Shown piece by piece: positions 1 to 8,086 of a stretch of DNA of 64,000 nucleotides (its first letter is position 1; every line of letters begins with the position of its first letter). The notes beneath the pieces are model-generated. The model did no database searches, was not told the DNA's origin, and was given only the letters and a program-made list of their open reading frames with translations. Made by a program: the position numbers and the translations under genes. Source of the DNA: Streptomyces phaeolivaceus (GTDB lineage: Bacteria > Actinomycetota > Actinomycetes > Streptomycetales > Streptomycetaceae). The stretch is from positions 5,766,001-5,830,000 of the forward strand of contig NZ_CP045096.1 of assembly GCF_009184865.1 (NCBI RefSeq), in the 5' to 3' direction.

Positions 1-60
1 GCCCGAGATCGCGGGCAGGTCGGGGATGTCCCTCGGTATCGGTGCGGTCATGCGGCTCAC
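1..60 (-). CDS. N-terminus of an unidentified protein (cut by window edge)
   Basis: On the minus strand a reading frame opens just inside the left edge and runs off it. With the GTG at 60 it begins MSRMTAPIPRDIPDLPAISG; an in-frame ATG at 51 is an alternative start. Almost every third codon position is G or C, as in neighbouring genes. Only about 20 residues are visible, so no family can be named. It would be transcribed away from the heptamer repeat block at 121-169. Confidence 0.4.
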   Translation of the reverse strand, partial: MSRMTAPIPRDIPDLPAISG

Positions 61-120
61 GCTAGGACGCCCCGATGAAACGGGCTATTCGGGGCGATCC
101 GTACGGGTCAACATTCCCGG

Positions 121-169
121 GTGCCGGGTGCCGGGTGCCGGGTGCCGGGTGCCGGGTGCCGGGTGCCGG
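121..169. repeat. Tandem heptamer repeat, 7 copies of GTGCCGG
   Basis: Seven perfect head-to-tail copies of GTGCCGG, preceded by a partial copy. It lies in the 275-base gap between the left-edge gene and the phosphoesterase. Long ORFs read through it only because a 7-bp unit has no stop codon. It is a candidate variable-number repeat. Confidence 0.85.
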
Positions 170-243
170 GTGCGGCCGGTGAGGGCGGCGCCATTGGCGG
201 CACTCTCGCCACCGCCCCCCTTCCCCGGCAGCCCCCGAAGGCC

Positions 244-287
244 CTCCGTGCATGCCCCTCCGTGCATGCCCCGTCCGTGCATGCCCC
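244..287. repeat. Three tandem copies of a 14-15 bp unit (TCCGTGCATGCCCC)
   Basis: Three near-identical copies of TCCGTGCATGCCCC with one- or two-base spacers, each centred on the palindrome TGCATG. They sit just downstream of the phosphoesterase stop (that gene is on the minus strand). No terminator hairpin with a T-run is seen here. Confidence 0.7.
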
Positions 288-335
288 CTCCGTGGAGGCG
301 ACCTCCCCGCCGCCCCCTCCCGCCCGGCCCGCGCC

Positions 336-1274
336 TCACCCAGCCGAGTCCTCCCGCCCGACCAACGTCAGCAACGAAGCCTCCGGCGGGCAGGCGAACC
401 GCACCGGGGTGTAGCGGTTCGTGCCGCAGCCGGCCGAGACGTGCATGTACGCGGTGCGGCCGTCGGCCGTGTGCGTGGAGAGGCCCTTCACTCGCTCCGT
501 GTCGAGGTCGCAGTTGGTGACGAGGGCGCCGTAGAAGGGGATGCAGAGCTGCCCGCCGTGTGTGTGGCCGGCCAGGATCAGGGGGTAGCCGTCGGCGGTG
601 AAGGCGTCGAGGGTGCGGAGGTACGGGGCGTGGACCACGCCCAGGGAGAGATCGGCGTAGTCGGACGGGCCGCCGGCCACCCGGGCGTAGCGGTCCCGCT
701 TGATGTGCGGGTCGTCGAGACCGGTCAGCTCGACCGACATGCCCTCGACCTTCAGCGTGCCGCGGGTGTTGGTGAGGTTGAGCCAGCCCGCCCCGTCGAA
801 GCCGTCGCGCAGGTCCTCCCACGGGTTGTGGATGGCGCCGACCACCGGCTTGTTGCCGTTCAGACCGTGGCGGCCCTGGGCCTTTTCCAGGAGGTAACGG
901 GCGGGGTTGCGCAGCTTGGGGCCGTAGTAGTCGTTCGAGCCGAAGACGTACGCGCCCGGGAACTCCATCAGCGGGCCCAGCGCGTCCAGCACCTCGGGGA
1001 CGCCCTCGGGGTCGGAGAGGTTGTCCCCGGTGTTGAGCACGAAATCGGGGCGCAGCCCGGCCAGGGAACGCAGCCAGCGCTGCTTCTTGCGCTGCCCGCT
1101 CACCATGTGGATGTCGGAGACCTGAAGTATCCGCAGTGGCCGCATGCCCGGTGGCAGCACCGGTACCGTCACCCGCCGCAGTCGGAAGGAGCGGGCCTCG
1201 AAACCCGCCGCGTACACCACACCGGCGGCACCGACCGCCGCGATCCCCAGAGGTACTCCGTATCGCGCTCGCAT
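336..1274 (-). CDS. Membrane-anchored metallophosphoesterase
   Basis: A 312-aa calcineurin-like phosphoesterase. A hydrophobic segment (residues ~8-25) probably anchors it with the catalytic domain outside. Metal-site blocks are visible: SDIH (DxH), NTGDN (GDN), a GSNDY block where the family usually has GNHD/E, and AGHTHGGQ. Substrates in this family range from phosphodiesters to UDP-sugar lipids, so none is assigned. The equivalent M. tuberculosis neighbourhood also has a phosphoesterase beside the ponA2-type PBP, which supports the placement. It diverges from the GatB/YqeY gene across a region with two DnaA-box-like sequences. Confidence 0.88.
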   Translation of the reverse strand: MRARYGVPLGIAAVGAAGVVYAAGFEARSFRLRRVTVPVLPPGMRPLRILQVSDIHMVSGQRKKQRWLRSLAGLRPDFVLNTGDNLSDPEGVPEVLDALGPLMEFPGAYVFGSNDYYGPKLRNPARYLLEKAQGRHGLNGNKPVVGAIHNPWEDLRDGFDGAGWLNLTNTRGTLKVEGMSVELTGLDDPHIKRDRYARVAGGPSDYADLSLGVVHAPYLRTLDAFTADGYPLILAGHTHGGQLCIPFYGALVTNCDLDTERVKGLSTHTADGRTAYMHVSAGCGTNRYTPVRFACPPEASLLTLVGREDSAG

Positions 1275-1315
1275 GTGTCCATCGTGTCAGACCCCGCCGG
1301 ATCCGAACGTCGGCC

Positions 1316-1377
1316 TGTGGATAACCGCCGACCACCACCGCCGAACGTCACCGCTCGCCAACTCCCCCTGTGGACAA
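1316..1377. promoter_or_regulatory. Two DnaA-box-like sites between divergent genes
   Basis: TGTGGATAA (1316-1324) is the complement of the classical box TTATCCACA. TGTGGACAA (1369-1377) is the complement of TTGTCCACA, the form preferred in Streptomyces oriC. Both lie in the divergent gap between the phosphoesterase and the GatB/YqeY gene. Binding by DnaA is inferred from the match only. Confidence 0.4.
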
Positions 1378-1461
1378 CCCACTCCGCCTTTGTCCCCACA
1401 TCCGCACACGCCAGCGAAATCAGGGCGCGCCGCCCGCACCACACCTGCGACAATCGACCCC

Positions 1462-1929
1462 ATGACCACGCTCAAGTCGAAGCTGCAGGCAGACCTCAAC
1501 GCCGCCATCAAGGAGCGCGACGAGCTCCGCTCCTCGACGCTCCGGCTGACCCTCACCGCGATCACCAAGGAAGAGGTCGCGGGCAAGGAGAAGCGCGAGC
1601 TCTCCGACGACGAGGTGCTCAAGGTGATCACCAAGGAGGCGAAGAAGCGCCGCGAGGCCGCGGACGCCTTCGCCCAGGGCGGTCGTACGGAGTCGGCCGA
1701 GCGGGAGAAGGCGGAGGGCGAACTGCTCGCCGAGTACCTGCCCAAGCAGCTGTCCGACGAGGAGCTGAACCAGATCGTCGTGCAGGCCGTCGAGGAGGCC
1801 AAGGCCGCCGGTGCCGAGGGCCCGCGCGCGATGGGCCAGGTCATGAAGATCGTCAATCCGAAGGTGGCCGGCCTCGCCGAGGGAGGCCGGGTCGCCGCCC
1901 TCGTCAAGCGGCAGCTGACGGGCAGCTGA
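1462..1929 (+). CDS. GatB/YqeY domain protein
   Basis: A 155-aa free-standing YqeY-type protein, beginning MTTLKSKLQADLNAAIKERD. It matches the helical family related to the tail domain of GatB, the amidotransferase subunit that binds tRNA. The conserved segments LRLTLTAI, ELSDDEVLKVITKEAKKR and the C-terminal helix MGQVMKIVNPKVAG are present. Free-standing members are usually about 150 aa, so it is full length. Its role is unclear; tRNA binding is a family-level guess. I used the ATG at 1462 because longer upstream frames lack family similarity. A strong bidirectional terminator follows. Confidence 0.88.
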   Translation: MTTLKSKLQADLNAAIKERDELRSSTLRLTLTAITKEEVAGKEKRELSDDEVLKVITKEAKKRREAADAFAQGGRTESAEREKAEGELLAEYLPKQLSDEELNQIVVQAVEEAKAAGAEGPRAMGQVMKIVNPKVAGLAEGGRVAALVKRQLTGS

Positions 1930-1966
1930 CCGGACCGCGCGACCGACTGACGCGCGTCACAGCAGA

Positions 1967-2010
1967 ACGGCGGTGGGGGCGCCCCTTTCCAGGGACGCCC
2001 CCACCGCCGT
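1967..2010. terminator. Bidirectional terminator hairpin
   Basis: Perfect 15-bp inverted repeat: ACGGCGGTGGGGGCG at 1967-1981 pairs with 1996-2010 across a 14-base loop that can pair further (CCC/GGG). It lies between the converging GatB/YqeY and penicillin-binding protein genes, so it can serve both. Confidence 0.8.
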
Positions 2011-2082
2011 ATCCACGCGGATCAGCGACTCATCGGAGCCGGCTCGGTCAGCCCACCCAGGGGCAGCCCACCCGGGGTCGGC

Positions 2083-4395
2083 TCACCCGAAGCCGCCCCC
2101 ATTGCCGTTCCCGTTGTTCCCGCCGTTCGTCTGACCCTGGATCCAGTTCTCCGGGATGCTGAACTCCGGCGTGGGGAAGGTGGTGTCGCCGTCGGCGCCG
2201 CCGATGAAGCCGTCGTCGTTGTCGCCGTCGTCACCATTGCCGTTGTCGTCGTTCCCACCCCCGTTGCCGTTCCCGTTCCCGTTGTCGTTGTCGTCGTCCC
2301 CTCGGCCGCGGTCCGGCCGGTCCTCGGGGATGTAGACGCGGTTGAAGTCGGGGTTGGGCTTGCCCTCCAGCGCGCCGGACATCATGTCGCGCCAGATCGG
2401 GCCGGGGACCTTGCCGCCGAAGACCTTGGCGTACGGCACCCCGCCGATGGTGATGTTGACCATGCGGCGCTTGTGCGCCGGGTCGCCGACCCACACGGCA
2501 CCGGCCATGTTCGGGGTGTAGCCCACGAACCAGGCCGCGTAACGGAAGTCCGTCGTACCGGTCTTACCGGCGCTGGGACGGCCGCTGCCGAGGCCGGCCT
2601 CCGTGCCCGTACCGTCCTCGACCACACCCCTGAGCAGGGCGTTGATGGTGTCAGCGGTGTTCTCGGACATGGCGCGCGAGCAGGTCGACTTCGGGACCTC
2701 CAGCGACTTCGACGTCTCGCCGACCCGCTGGGTGATGGACTCGATGGCGACCGGCGTGCAGTACATCCCGCGCGAGGCGAAGGTCGCGTACGCGTTCGCC
2801 ATGGTCAGCGGTGACATCTCCTGGGTGCCCAGGGCGATCGACGGGTTCTGGCCCATCTTGGCGCCGTCGGCCCGCTCGACACCCATCTTCTCGGCCATCT
2901 CGGTCACCGGGCAGATACCGATGTCCGCGATCATCTGCACGAAGTAGGTGTTGACCGAGAGCGCGGTCGCCTTCTTCATCGAGTACGGGCCGACCTCGGC
3001 CTCGTTCTCGTTGGTGAGCGTCGTGCCGTCGGTGTTCACCCAGTTCTTGCCGCCGCAGACCGAGATCGGGCTCGGGTACTCCATCTTGTACGGCGCCGAG
3101 TACGACTTCGTCGGGGCCATGCCGTCTTCCAGGGCGGCTGCGGCGACGATCGGCTTGAACGTCGAACCGGGCTGGTAGCCCGCGCCGCCGCCCATGGACT
3201 CGTCGACCGACAGGTTGATCGTCGTCTCGTTCTTCTTTATGTCGAGACCGTAGGGCCGCGACTGGCCCATGGCGAGGATCTTGCCGGTGCCGGGCTCCAC
3301 GATGGTGGCGGCGGTGGCGACCTCGTCCTTCTGGTTGACGTGGTCCTTGATGGAGGCCTGGACCGACTTCTGGGCCTTCGGGTCCATCGTCGTCCGGATC
3401 GTCAGACCGCCCTGGTTCCAGATCTTGGCCCGGTCCTCCTTGGTCTTGCCGAAGATCGGGTCGTTCAGGAAGACCTCGCGGACGTAGTCGCAGAAGAAGC
3501 CCGCGTTCTTGACGGCCGTGATGCAGCCGTTCTTCGGCTTGCTGATGTCCAGGCCGAGGGGCTTGTCCTTGGCCTTGTCGGCCTCCGCCTGCGAGATGTC
3601 ACCGACCTCGGCCATGCGCTGCAGCACGATGTTGCGCCGCTTGGTGGCCTCCTGCGGGTCGTTCAGCGGGTCGTACCGGCTGGGCGACTGCACGATGCCT
3701 GCGAGGAGGGCGGCCTCCTCGACGTCCAGGTCCTTGGCGGACTTGGAGAAGTAGCGCTGGGAGGCGGCCTCGACGCCGTAGGCCTGCTGACCGAAGAACG
3801 TGATGTTCAGGTAGTTCTCGAGGATCTTCTTCTTGCCCAGTTCCTCTTCGAGCTGGATCGCGTACTTCAGCTCGCGGATCTTCCGGCCGAGGGTCTGCTG
3901 GGTGGCCTGCTGGACCTTGGTCGGGTCGTCCCCGGCCTCCTCCACCGCGACGTTCTTCACCAGCTGCTGCGTCAGCGTGGACGCGCCCTGGGCGACGCCG
4001 CCCTCCTGCGCGTTCCGGTTGACCGCGCGCAGTACGCCCTTCAGGTCGACCGCGCCGTGCTGGTAGAAACGGGCGTCCTCGATGGCGATGATCGCCTGCT
4101 GCATGTACGGCGAGATCTCCTTGAGATCGACCACCGTACGGTCACGGCTGTACACCGTGGCGATCGAGTCGCCCTTGCTGTCCAGGATCGTGGTGCGCTG
4201 GCTCAGCGGTGGCTGCTTGAGGTTGGCGGGGAGTTCGTCGAACCCCTCGACCGACCCCTTGGCCGCCAGCCCCAGGGCGCCGACCGCGGGCAGCGCGATG
4301 CCCGCCATGACGGCACCGGCGAGGACGCTGACACCTAGGAACTTGGCGGCCTGCTGTGTGGGGGACAGACCACCACCCGAGCGCTTGTTTGGCAT
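2083..4395 (-). CDS. Bifunctional penicillin-binding protein (class A, PonA2-like)
   Basis: A 770-aa class A PBP that polymerises glycan strands and cross-links peptidoglycan outside the membrane. A cytoplasmic N-terminus and one membrane segment (~18-43) precede the GT51 glycosyltransferase domain with catalytic Glu106 (EDARFYQH) and GASTLTQQLVKN (~137-148). The transpeptidase domain has all three motifs: S411-TFK414, S480-VN, and KTGT (611-614). From about residue 695 the tail is rich in D, N and G, with repeated GN/DN units; no PASTA domain is seen. Its place next to a whiB4/wblA-type gene matches M. tuberculosis ponA2. The start is an ATG followed by the basic stretch PNKRS. It diverges from wblA. 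Confidence 0.95.
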   Translation of the reverse strand: MPNKRSGGGLSPTQQAAKFLGVSVLAGAVMAGIALPAVGALGLAAKGSVEGFDELPANLKQPPLSQRTTILDSKGDSIATVYSRDRTVVDLKEISPYMQQAIIAIEDARFYQHGAVDLKGVLRAVNRNAQEGGVAQGASTLTQQLVKNVAVEEAGDDPTKVQQATQQTLGRKIRELKYAIQLEEELGKKKILENYLNITFFGQQAYGVEAASQRYFSKSAKDLDVEEAALLAGIVQSPSRYDPLNDPQEATKRRNIVLQRMAEVGDISQAEADKAKDKPLGLDISKPKNGCITAVKNAGFFCDYVREVFLNDPIFGKTKEDRAKIWNQGGLTIRTTMDPKAQKSVQASIKDHVNQKDEVATAATIVEPGTGKILAMGQSRPYGLDIKKNETTINLSVDESMGGGAGYQPGSTFKPIVAAAALEDGMAPTKSYSAPYKMEYPSPISVCGGKNWVNTDGTTLTNENEAEVGPYSMKKATALSVNTYFVQMIADIGICPVTEMAEKMGVERADGAKMGQNPSIALGTQEMSPLTMANAYATFASRGMYCTPVAIESITQRVGETSKSLEVPKSTCSRAMSENTADTINALLRGVVEDGTGTEAGLGSGRPSAGKTGTTDFRYAAWFVGYTPNMAGAVWVGDPAHKRRMVNITIGGVPYAKVFGGKVPGPIWRDMMSGALEGKPNPDFNRVYIPEDRPDRGRGDDDNDNGNGNGNGGGNDDNGNGDDGDNDDGFIGGADGDTTFPTPEFSIPENWIQGQTNGGNNGNGNGGGFG

Positions 4396-4954
4396 GAGGG
4401 CAGCCTAATCCGTAGTCCTGACCGTTCCGAAGGAGCGGGTGGGTCCAGAGGGGTACGGGTGCCGGATCGTGACATCCGTGATCGTGTCCTCGCTCGCCCA
4501 TGGGCTGGTCCAGGAGGTGGACGGCGCGGAGACATGAACGAACATGAACGGTTGTCTACGTTCCCATTCGCCGGACACGCGCACAGGCGTTGGCCTAAGC
4601 TGCTCTCAACTGTCACAGCCGTAGGCCCTTGTATCAAGTACGTCCAGCGAGCCCGAATCGTTCTGACGTTCTTCCGATTTTTTTCCGGTGCCGTGCCCGA
4701 ATACGCCTTGTGTGTCATTCGGTGTCCGTTGTGACGCATGTCAACTGTCCCGTTCTGACGGGATAGTCACGTATGTCCTCAGGTCACTCCCGCGGGTGAT
4801 CTGCCGCTTACGCATAGTCCGTTCGGGCCATTCAAGATTGGGCCCGAAGGGGGTGTTGCGCTGTGCCCACCTTCCGTAACGTCCTCAACTGGCGGCGGTG
4901 AATATGCCGCTGCCGCCGTGGGGGAGCCTCGATTCGGGAGAGGACGGCGCCGGT
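4396..4954. promoter_or_regulatory. Divergent control region between the PBP gene and wblA, with a 10-bp inverted repeat
   Basis: About 560 bases without a convincing gene, more AT-rich than the flanks in 4600-4760. At 4744-4767 ACTGTCCCGT is separated by TCTG from ACGGGATAGT, a 10-bp inverted repeat with one G-T wobble. This could be a repressor operator or a hairpin in a wblA leader. Short ORFs here (e.g. 4459-4734) lack codon bias. wblA is known to be heavily regulated in Streptomyces, so a long control region is expected. Confidence 0.5.
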
Positions 4955-5293
4955 ATGGGCTGGGTAACCGACTGGAGTGCGCAGGCTGCCTGCCGCACTA
5001 CCGATCCGGATGAACTGTTCGTTCAAGGAGCAGCGCAGAACAGGGCCAAGGCGGTGTGCACCGGATGCCCGGTACGCACGGAGTGCCTGGCGGACGCGTT
5101 GGACAACCGCGTCGAGTTCGGCGTGTGGGGAGGAATGACGGAGCGCGAGCGCCGCGCACTGCTGCGCAGGCGACCGACCGTCACGTCGTGGCGCAGGCTG
5201 CTGGAGACCGCGCGCACGGAGTACGAGCGTGGCGCGGGCATTCTGCCGCTCGACGATGACGAGATGTACGAGAACTACGCGGCGGTGAGCTGA
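4955..5293 (+). CDS. wblA: WhiB-like iron-sulfur regulator WblA
   Basis: A 112-aa Wbl protein, the counterpart of mycobacterial WhiB4. Wbl proteins bind a [4Fe-4S] cluster through four cysteines, and the pattern is clear: one Cys in SAQAAC, then VCTGCPVRTEC. The signature GVWGG turn (GVWGGMTERERRALLRR) and basic C-terminal helix for DNA or sigma-factor contact follow. In Streptomyces WblA is a global regulator of the switch to aerial growth and a repressor of antibiotic production. I chose the ATG at 4955, preceded by a GGGAGAGGA ribosome site; a GTG at 4898 in frame would add 19 non-conserved residues. Symbol is from recalled sequence and from the PBP-ArsA context. Confidence 0.93.
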   Translation: MGWVTDWSAQAACRTTDPDELFVQGAAQNRAKAVCTGCPVRTECLADALDNRVEFGVWGGMTERERRALLRRRPTVTSWRRLLETARTEYERGAGILPLDDDEMYENYAAVS

Positions 5294-5405
5294 GGCGAGG
5301 CCCCTTCCGGGTCACGTCGGTCGAGGGCGCCCTTGAGGTGTCGGCGCGTCGGGCAGGTGTGCCGGCTCTCGGGTGCCCCGAGGCGTGGATCGGTAGCGGT
5401 GGTCG

Positions 5406-5470
5406 GTCGTATGCCAGTCGTCTGCCGGTTCAGTCGTATGCCAGTCGTTTCAGTCGTCCGTCAGTCGTTG
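5406..5470. repeat. Direct repeats of GTCGTATGCCAGTCGT and CAGTCGT
   Basis: GTCGTATGCCAGTCGT occurs perfectly at 5406-5421 and 5433-5448, followed by further CAGTCGT copies that reach the 3' end of the ArsA-type gene. The block sits between the converging wblA and ArsA-type genes. No strong terminator hairpin is seen in this gap. Confidence 0.6.
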
Positions 5471-6846
5471 TCGGAGGTGGGCAGTTCCGGCCTTATGGCC
5501 GCGAGTCGTTCCCCGATGTCCCGCAGACCCGCCAGGTCGTGGACATCGCCGGGCAGCGCGGCCACTTCGGCCACGGCCACCTCGGGATGCAGCGCGGTGA
5601 AGCGGTCACGCGTGCGCTGCTCGCGGGAGAGCAGCCGCATCCGCTCGGCGTGCAGCCGGAGCAGGCCTGCCGTCAGCTGTTCCACCGTCCGGTCCGGGGC
5701 AGGGGAGCCGTCCTGGGTACCGGTCGTTGCGGGAGATTCTGGGCCGTCTGGACTGCCTGGACTTCCTTGACTGTCTGGACTGCCTTGGCTGTCTGAACTG
5801 CCGTACGTGTCGGGAGAGTTACGAACTGCTTTCCCGTCCCCCTGATCCACAATGCGGGGCTCGTCAAGATTTTCCGCGGCGGCGAGCGCGCGCTCGGCGG
5901 ACAGCTGGGCCGCGCCGCTGCCATGGACGCGGTTCAGCACCAGCCCGGCCAGCGGCATGTCCTCGGCCGCCAGCCGCTCCACGAAGTACGCCGCCTCACG
6001 CAGCGCGTCCCGCTCCGGCGCGGCCACCACCAGGAAGGCCGTACCGGGCGCCTGGAGCAGCTTGTACGTGGCGTCCGCGCGCGTACGGAAGCCGCCGAAC
6101 ATGGAGTCCATGGCGGCCACGAACGTCTGCACGTCCTTCAGCAGTTGACCGCCGAGCAGCTTCCCCAGGGCGCCCGTCATCATCGACATGCCGACGTTCA
6201 GGAACTTCATACCGGCCCGCCCGCCGACCTTCGCCGGAGCCAGCAGCACCCGGATCAGCTTGCCGTCGAGGAACGAACCGAGCCGCTTCGGGGCGTCCAG
6301 GAAGTCCAGCGCCGAGCGGGACGGCGGGGTGTCGACGATGATCAGGTCCCACTCGTCCCGGGCCCGCAGCTGGCCCAGCTTCTCCATCGCCATGTACTCC
6401 TGCGTGCCCGCGAAGCCCGCCGAGAGCGACTGGTAGAAGGGGTTGCCCAGGATCGCGGAGGCCCGTTCGGGGTCCGCGTGCGCCTCGACGATCTCGTCGA
6501 ACGTGCGCTTCATGTCGAGCATCATGGCGTGCAGTTCGCCGTCCCCGTCGATGCCCTTCACCCGGCGCGGGGTGTTGTCCAGCGAGTCGATGCCCATGGA
6601 CTGGGCGAGCCGCCGGGCCGGGTCGATGGTGAGCACGACCACCTTGCGACCGCGCTCGGCGGCCCGCACCCCGAGCGCCGCCGCCGTGGTCGTCTTGCCC
6701 ACACCGCCGGCACCGCAGCACACCACGATGCGCGTGCCCGGGTCGTCGAGCAGCGGATCCACCGCGAGCAGTCCGGGCGCGCTCATCGCGCGGTGTCCGT
6801 CGGGGGAGGAGGCCGAATCGTGCGTGGCGGCCGGGTCCGGAGTCAT
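5461..6846 (-). CDS. ArsA/GET3-family ATPase (second of pair)
   Basis: A 461-aa soluble P-loop ATPase of the ArsA/GET3 class (deviant Walker A GAGGVGKTTTAA near residue 47; switch DTPPSRSALDFLDAP). It starts MTPDPAATHDSASS and overlaps the stop of the upstream ArsA-type gene by ATGA, so the two are co-translated and may form a heterodimer, as proposed for the Rv3679-Rv3680 pair beside whiB4. A low-complexity insert of repeated SDSQGSP and PGSPDGP units (~345-395) precedes a conserved C-terminal helix. Arsenite or tail-anchored-protein roles are not supported by neighbours; the cargo is unknown. Confidence 0.85.
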   Translation of the reverse strand: MTPDPAATHDSASSPDGHRAMSAPGLLAVDPLLDDPGTRIVVCCGAGGVGKTTTAAALGVRAAERGRKVVVLTIDPARRLAQSMGIDSLDNTPRRVKGIDGDGELHAMMLDMKRTFDEIVEAHADPERASAILGNPFYQSLSAGFAGTQEYMAMEKLGQLRARDEWDLIIVDTPPSRSALDFLDAPKRLGSFLDGKLIRVLLAPAKVGGRAGMKFLNVGMSMMTGALGKLLGGQLLKDVQTFVAAMDSMFGGFRTRADATYKLLQAPGTAFLVVAAPERDALREAAYFVERLAAEDMPLAGLVLNRVHGSGAAQLSAERALAAAENLDEPRIVDQGDGKAVRNSPDTYGSSDSQGSPDSQGSPGSPDGPESPATTGTQDGSPAPDRTVEQLTAGLLRLHAERMRLLSREQRTRDRFTALHPEVAVAEVAALPGDVHDLAGLRDIGERLAAIRPELPTSDND

Positions 6847-7820
6847 GAGATCCCTTGCTGACGCAGTTCCTTGGCCAGTTCGTACAGGCCCGCCAGGTCC
6901 ATTCCCTCGGCGAGCAGCGGCAGTTCGTGCAACGGCAGGCCCTGCTCGCCCAGCACGCCCCGCTGTTCGTGCTCCAGCGTGTACCGCTCGGCGTACTCCT
7001 CGGCCTGCGCGAGGAGCGGATCCACCAGGCGCTCGGCGGTGCCGCCGCGCCGCGCGCCGCCCAGACCCGCCGCGGACAGGGACTTGGCGACGGCCGTACG
7101 CGGCACCGCGCGCGCGAACTCCAGCTCGTCGGCGTCCAGCAGCTCGGGCCGCACCATGTTGACGATGATCCGTCCCACCGGCAGCTTCGCGGCCCGCAGC
7201 TCGGCGATGCCGTCCGCTGTCTCCTGGACGGGCATCTCCTCCAGCAGCGTCACCAGATGCACGGCCGTCTCCGGGGACTTCAGGACCCGCATGACGGCCT
7301 GGGCCTGATTGTGTATCGGGCCGATCTTGGCGAGGCCCGCCACCTCGTCGTTGACGTTCAGGAAGCGGGTGATGCGCCCGGTGGGCGGCGCGTCCATCAC
7401 CACGTAGTCGTACGTGAACCGCCCGCTCTTCTCCTTGCGGCGCACCGCCTCGCAGGCCTTGCCGGTCAGCAGCACGTCCCGCAGACCCGGCGCGATGGTG
7501 GTCGCGAAGTCGATGGCGCCGAGCTTCTTCAGGGCCCGGCCCGCGCTGCCGAGCTTGTAGAACATCTGGAGGTAGTCCAACAGGGCCAGTTCGGGGTCGA
7601 TGGCCAGCGCGTACACCTCCCCGCCCCCGGGAGCCACCGCGATCTTCCGCTCCTCGTACGGCAGTGCCTCCGCCTCGAAGAGCTGTGCGATGCCTTGTCT
7701 GCCCTCGACCTCGACCAGGAGGGTGCGCTTCCCCTCGGTCGCGAGGGCGAGCGCGAGTGCGGCGGCGACCGTGGTCTTTCCGGTCCCGCCCTTGCCGCTG
7801 ACGACCTGGAGCCTGCTCAC
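6843..7820 (-). CDS. ArsA/GET3-family ATPase (first of pair)
   Basis: A 325-aa P-loop ATPase starting with GTG at 7820 (VSRLQVVSGKGGTGKTT). The frame remains open upstream to 8543, but that part is antisense to the RidA and DUF4177 genes and shows no family similarity. The deviant Walker A SGKGGTGKTTVAA and the switch DAPPTGRITRFLNV are present. It is shorter than its downstream partner, with which it overlaps by ATGA. It is divergent from the DUF4177 gene across a ~107-base gap containing TGTGGACAA. Function is inferred only as half of an ArsA-like pair. Confidence 0.87.
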   Translation of the reverse strand: MSRLQVVSGKGGTGKTTVAAALALALATEGKRTLLVEVEGRQGIAQLFEAEALPYEERKIAVAPGGGEVYALAIDPELALLDYLQMFYKLGSAGRALKKLGAIDFATTIAPGLRDVLLTGKACEAVRRKEKSGRFTYDYVVMDAPPTGRITRFLNVNDEVAGLAKIGPIHNQAQAVMRVLKSPETAVHLVTLLEEMPVQETADGIAELRAAKLPVGRIIVNMVRPELLDADELEFARAVPRTAVAKSLSAAGLGGARRGGTAERLVDPLLAQAEEYAERYTLEHEQRGVLGEQGLPLHELPLLAEGMDLAGLYELAKELRQQGIS

Positions 7821-7863
7821 GTATTCGAGCCTAACCAGTCCGCGCGCGGCATACGCGGGAGGC

Positions 7864-7872
7864 TGTGGACAA
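7864..7872 (-). promoter_or_regulatory. DnaA-box-like TTGTCCACA
   Basis: TGTGGACAA on the plus strand (TTGTCCACA on the minus strand), in the divergent gap between the first ArsA-type gene and the DUF4177 gene. It is one of five such exact or near-exact 9-mers in the window. Function is inferred from the match only. Confidence 0.3.
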
Positions 7873-7927
7873 CTTGTGCGGAACCGTGCCGGACGGCGGC
7901 GGCCGGGCAGCGGATAAAGTCGGCCGC

Positions 7928-8086
7928 ATGACCAAGTGGGAATACTCAACCGTGCCGCTGCTCGTCCACGCCACGAAGCAGATTCTGGACACCTGGGGCG
8001 AGGACGGCTGGGAGCTCGTCCAGGTCGTTCCCGGGCCGAACAACCCCGAGCAGCTGGTGGCCTACCTGAAGCGGCCCAAGCCGTGA
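7928..8086 (+). CDS. DUF4177 small protein
   Basis: A 52-aa protein beginning MTKWEYSTVPLL, with the family core of a beta strand, then WGEDGWELVQVVP and a final strand LVAYLKRP. That matches DUF4177, small proteins of about 50-60 aa with no known function. Its stop overlaps the GTG of the RidA gene (GTGA), so the two are translationally coupled. The same pairing occurs in M. tuberculosis (Rv3678A beside Rv3678c). Confidence 0.85.
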   Translation: MTKWEYSTVPLLVHATKQILDTWGEDGWELVQVVPGPNNPEQLVAYLKRPKP

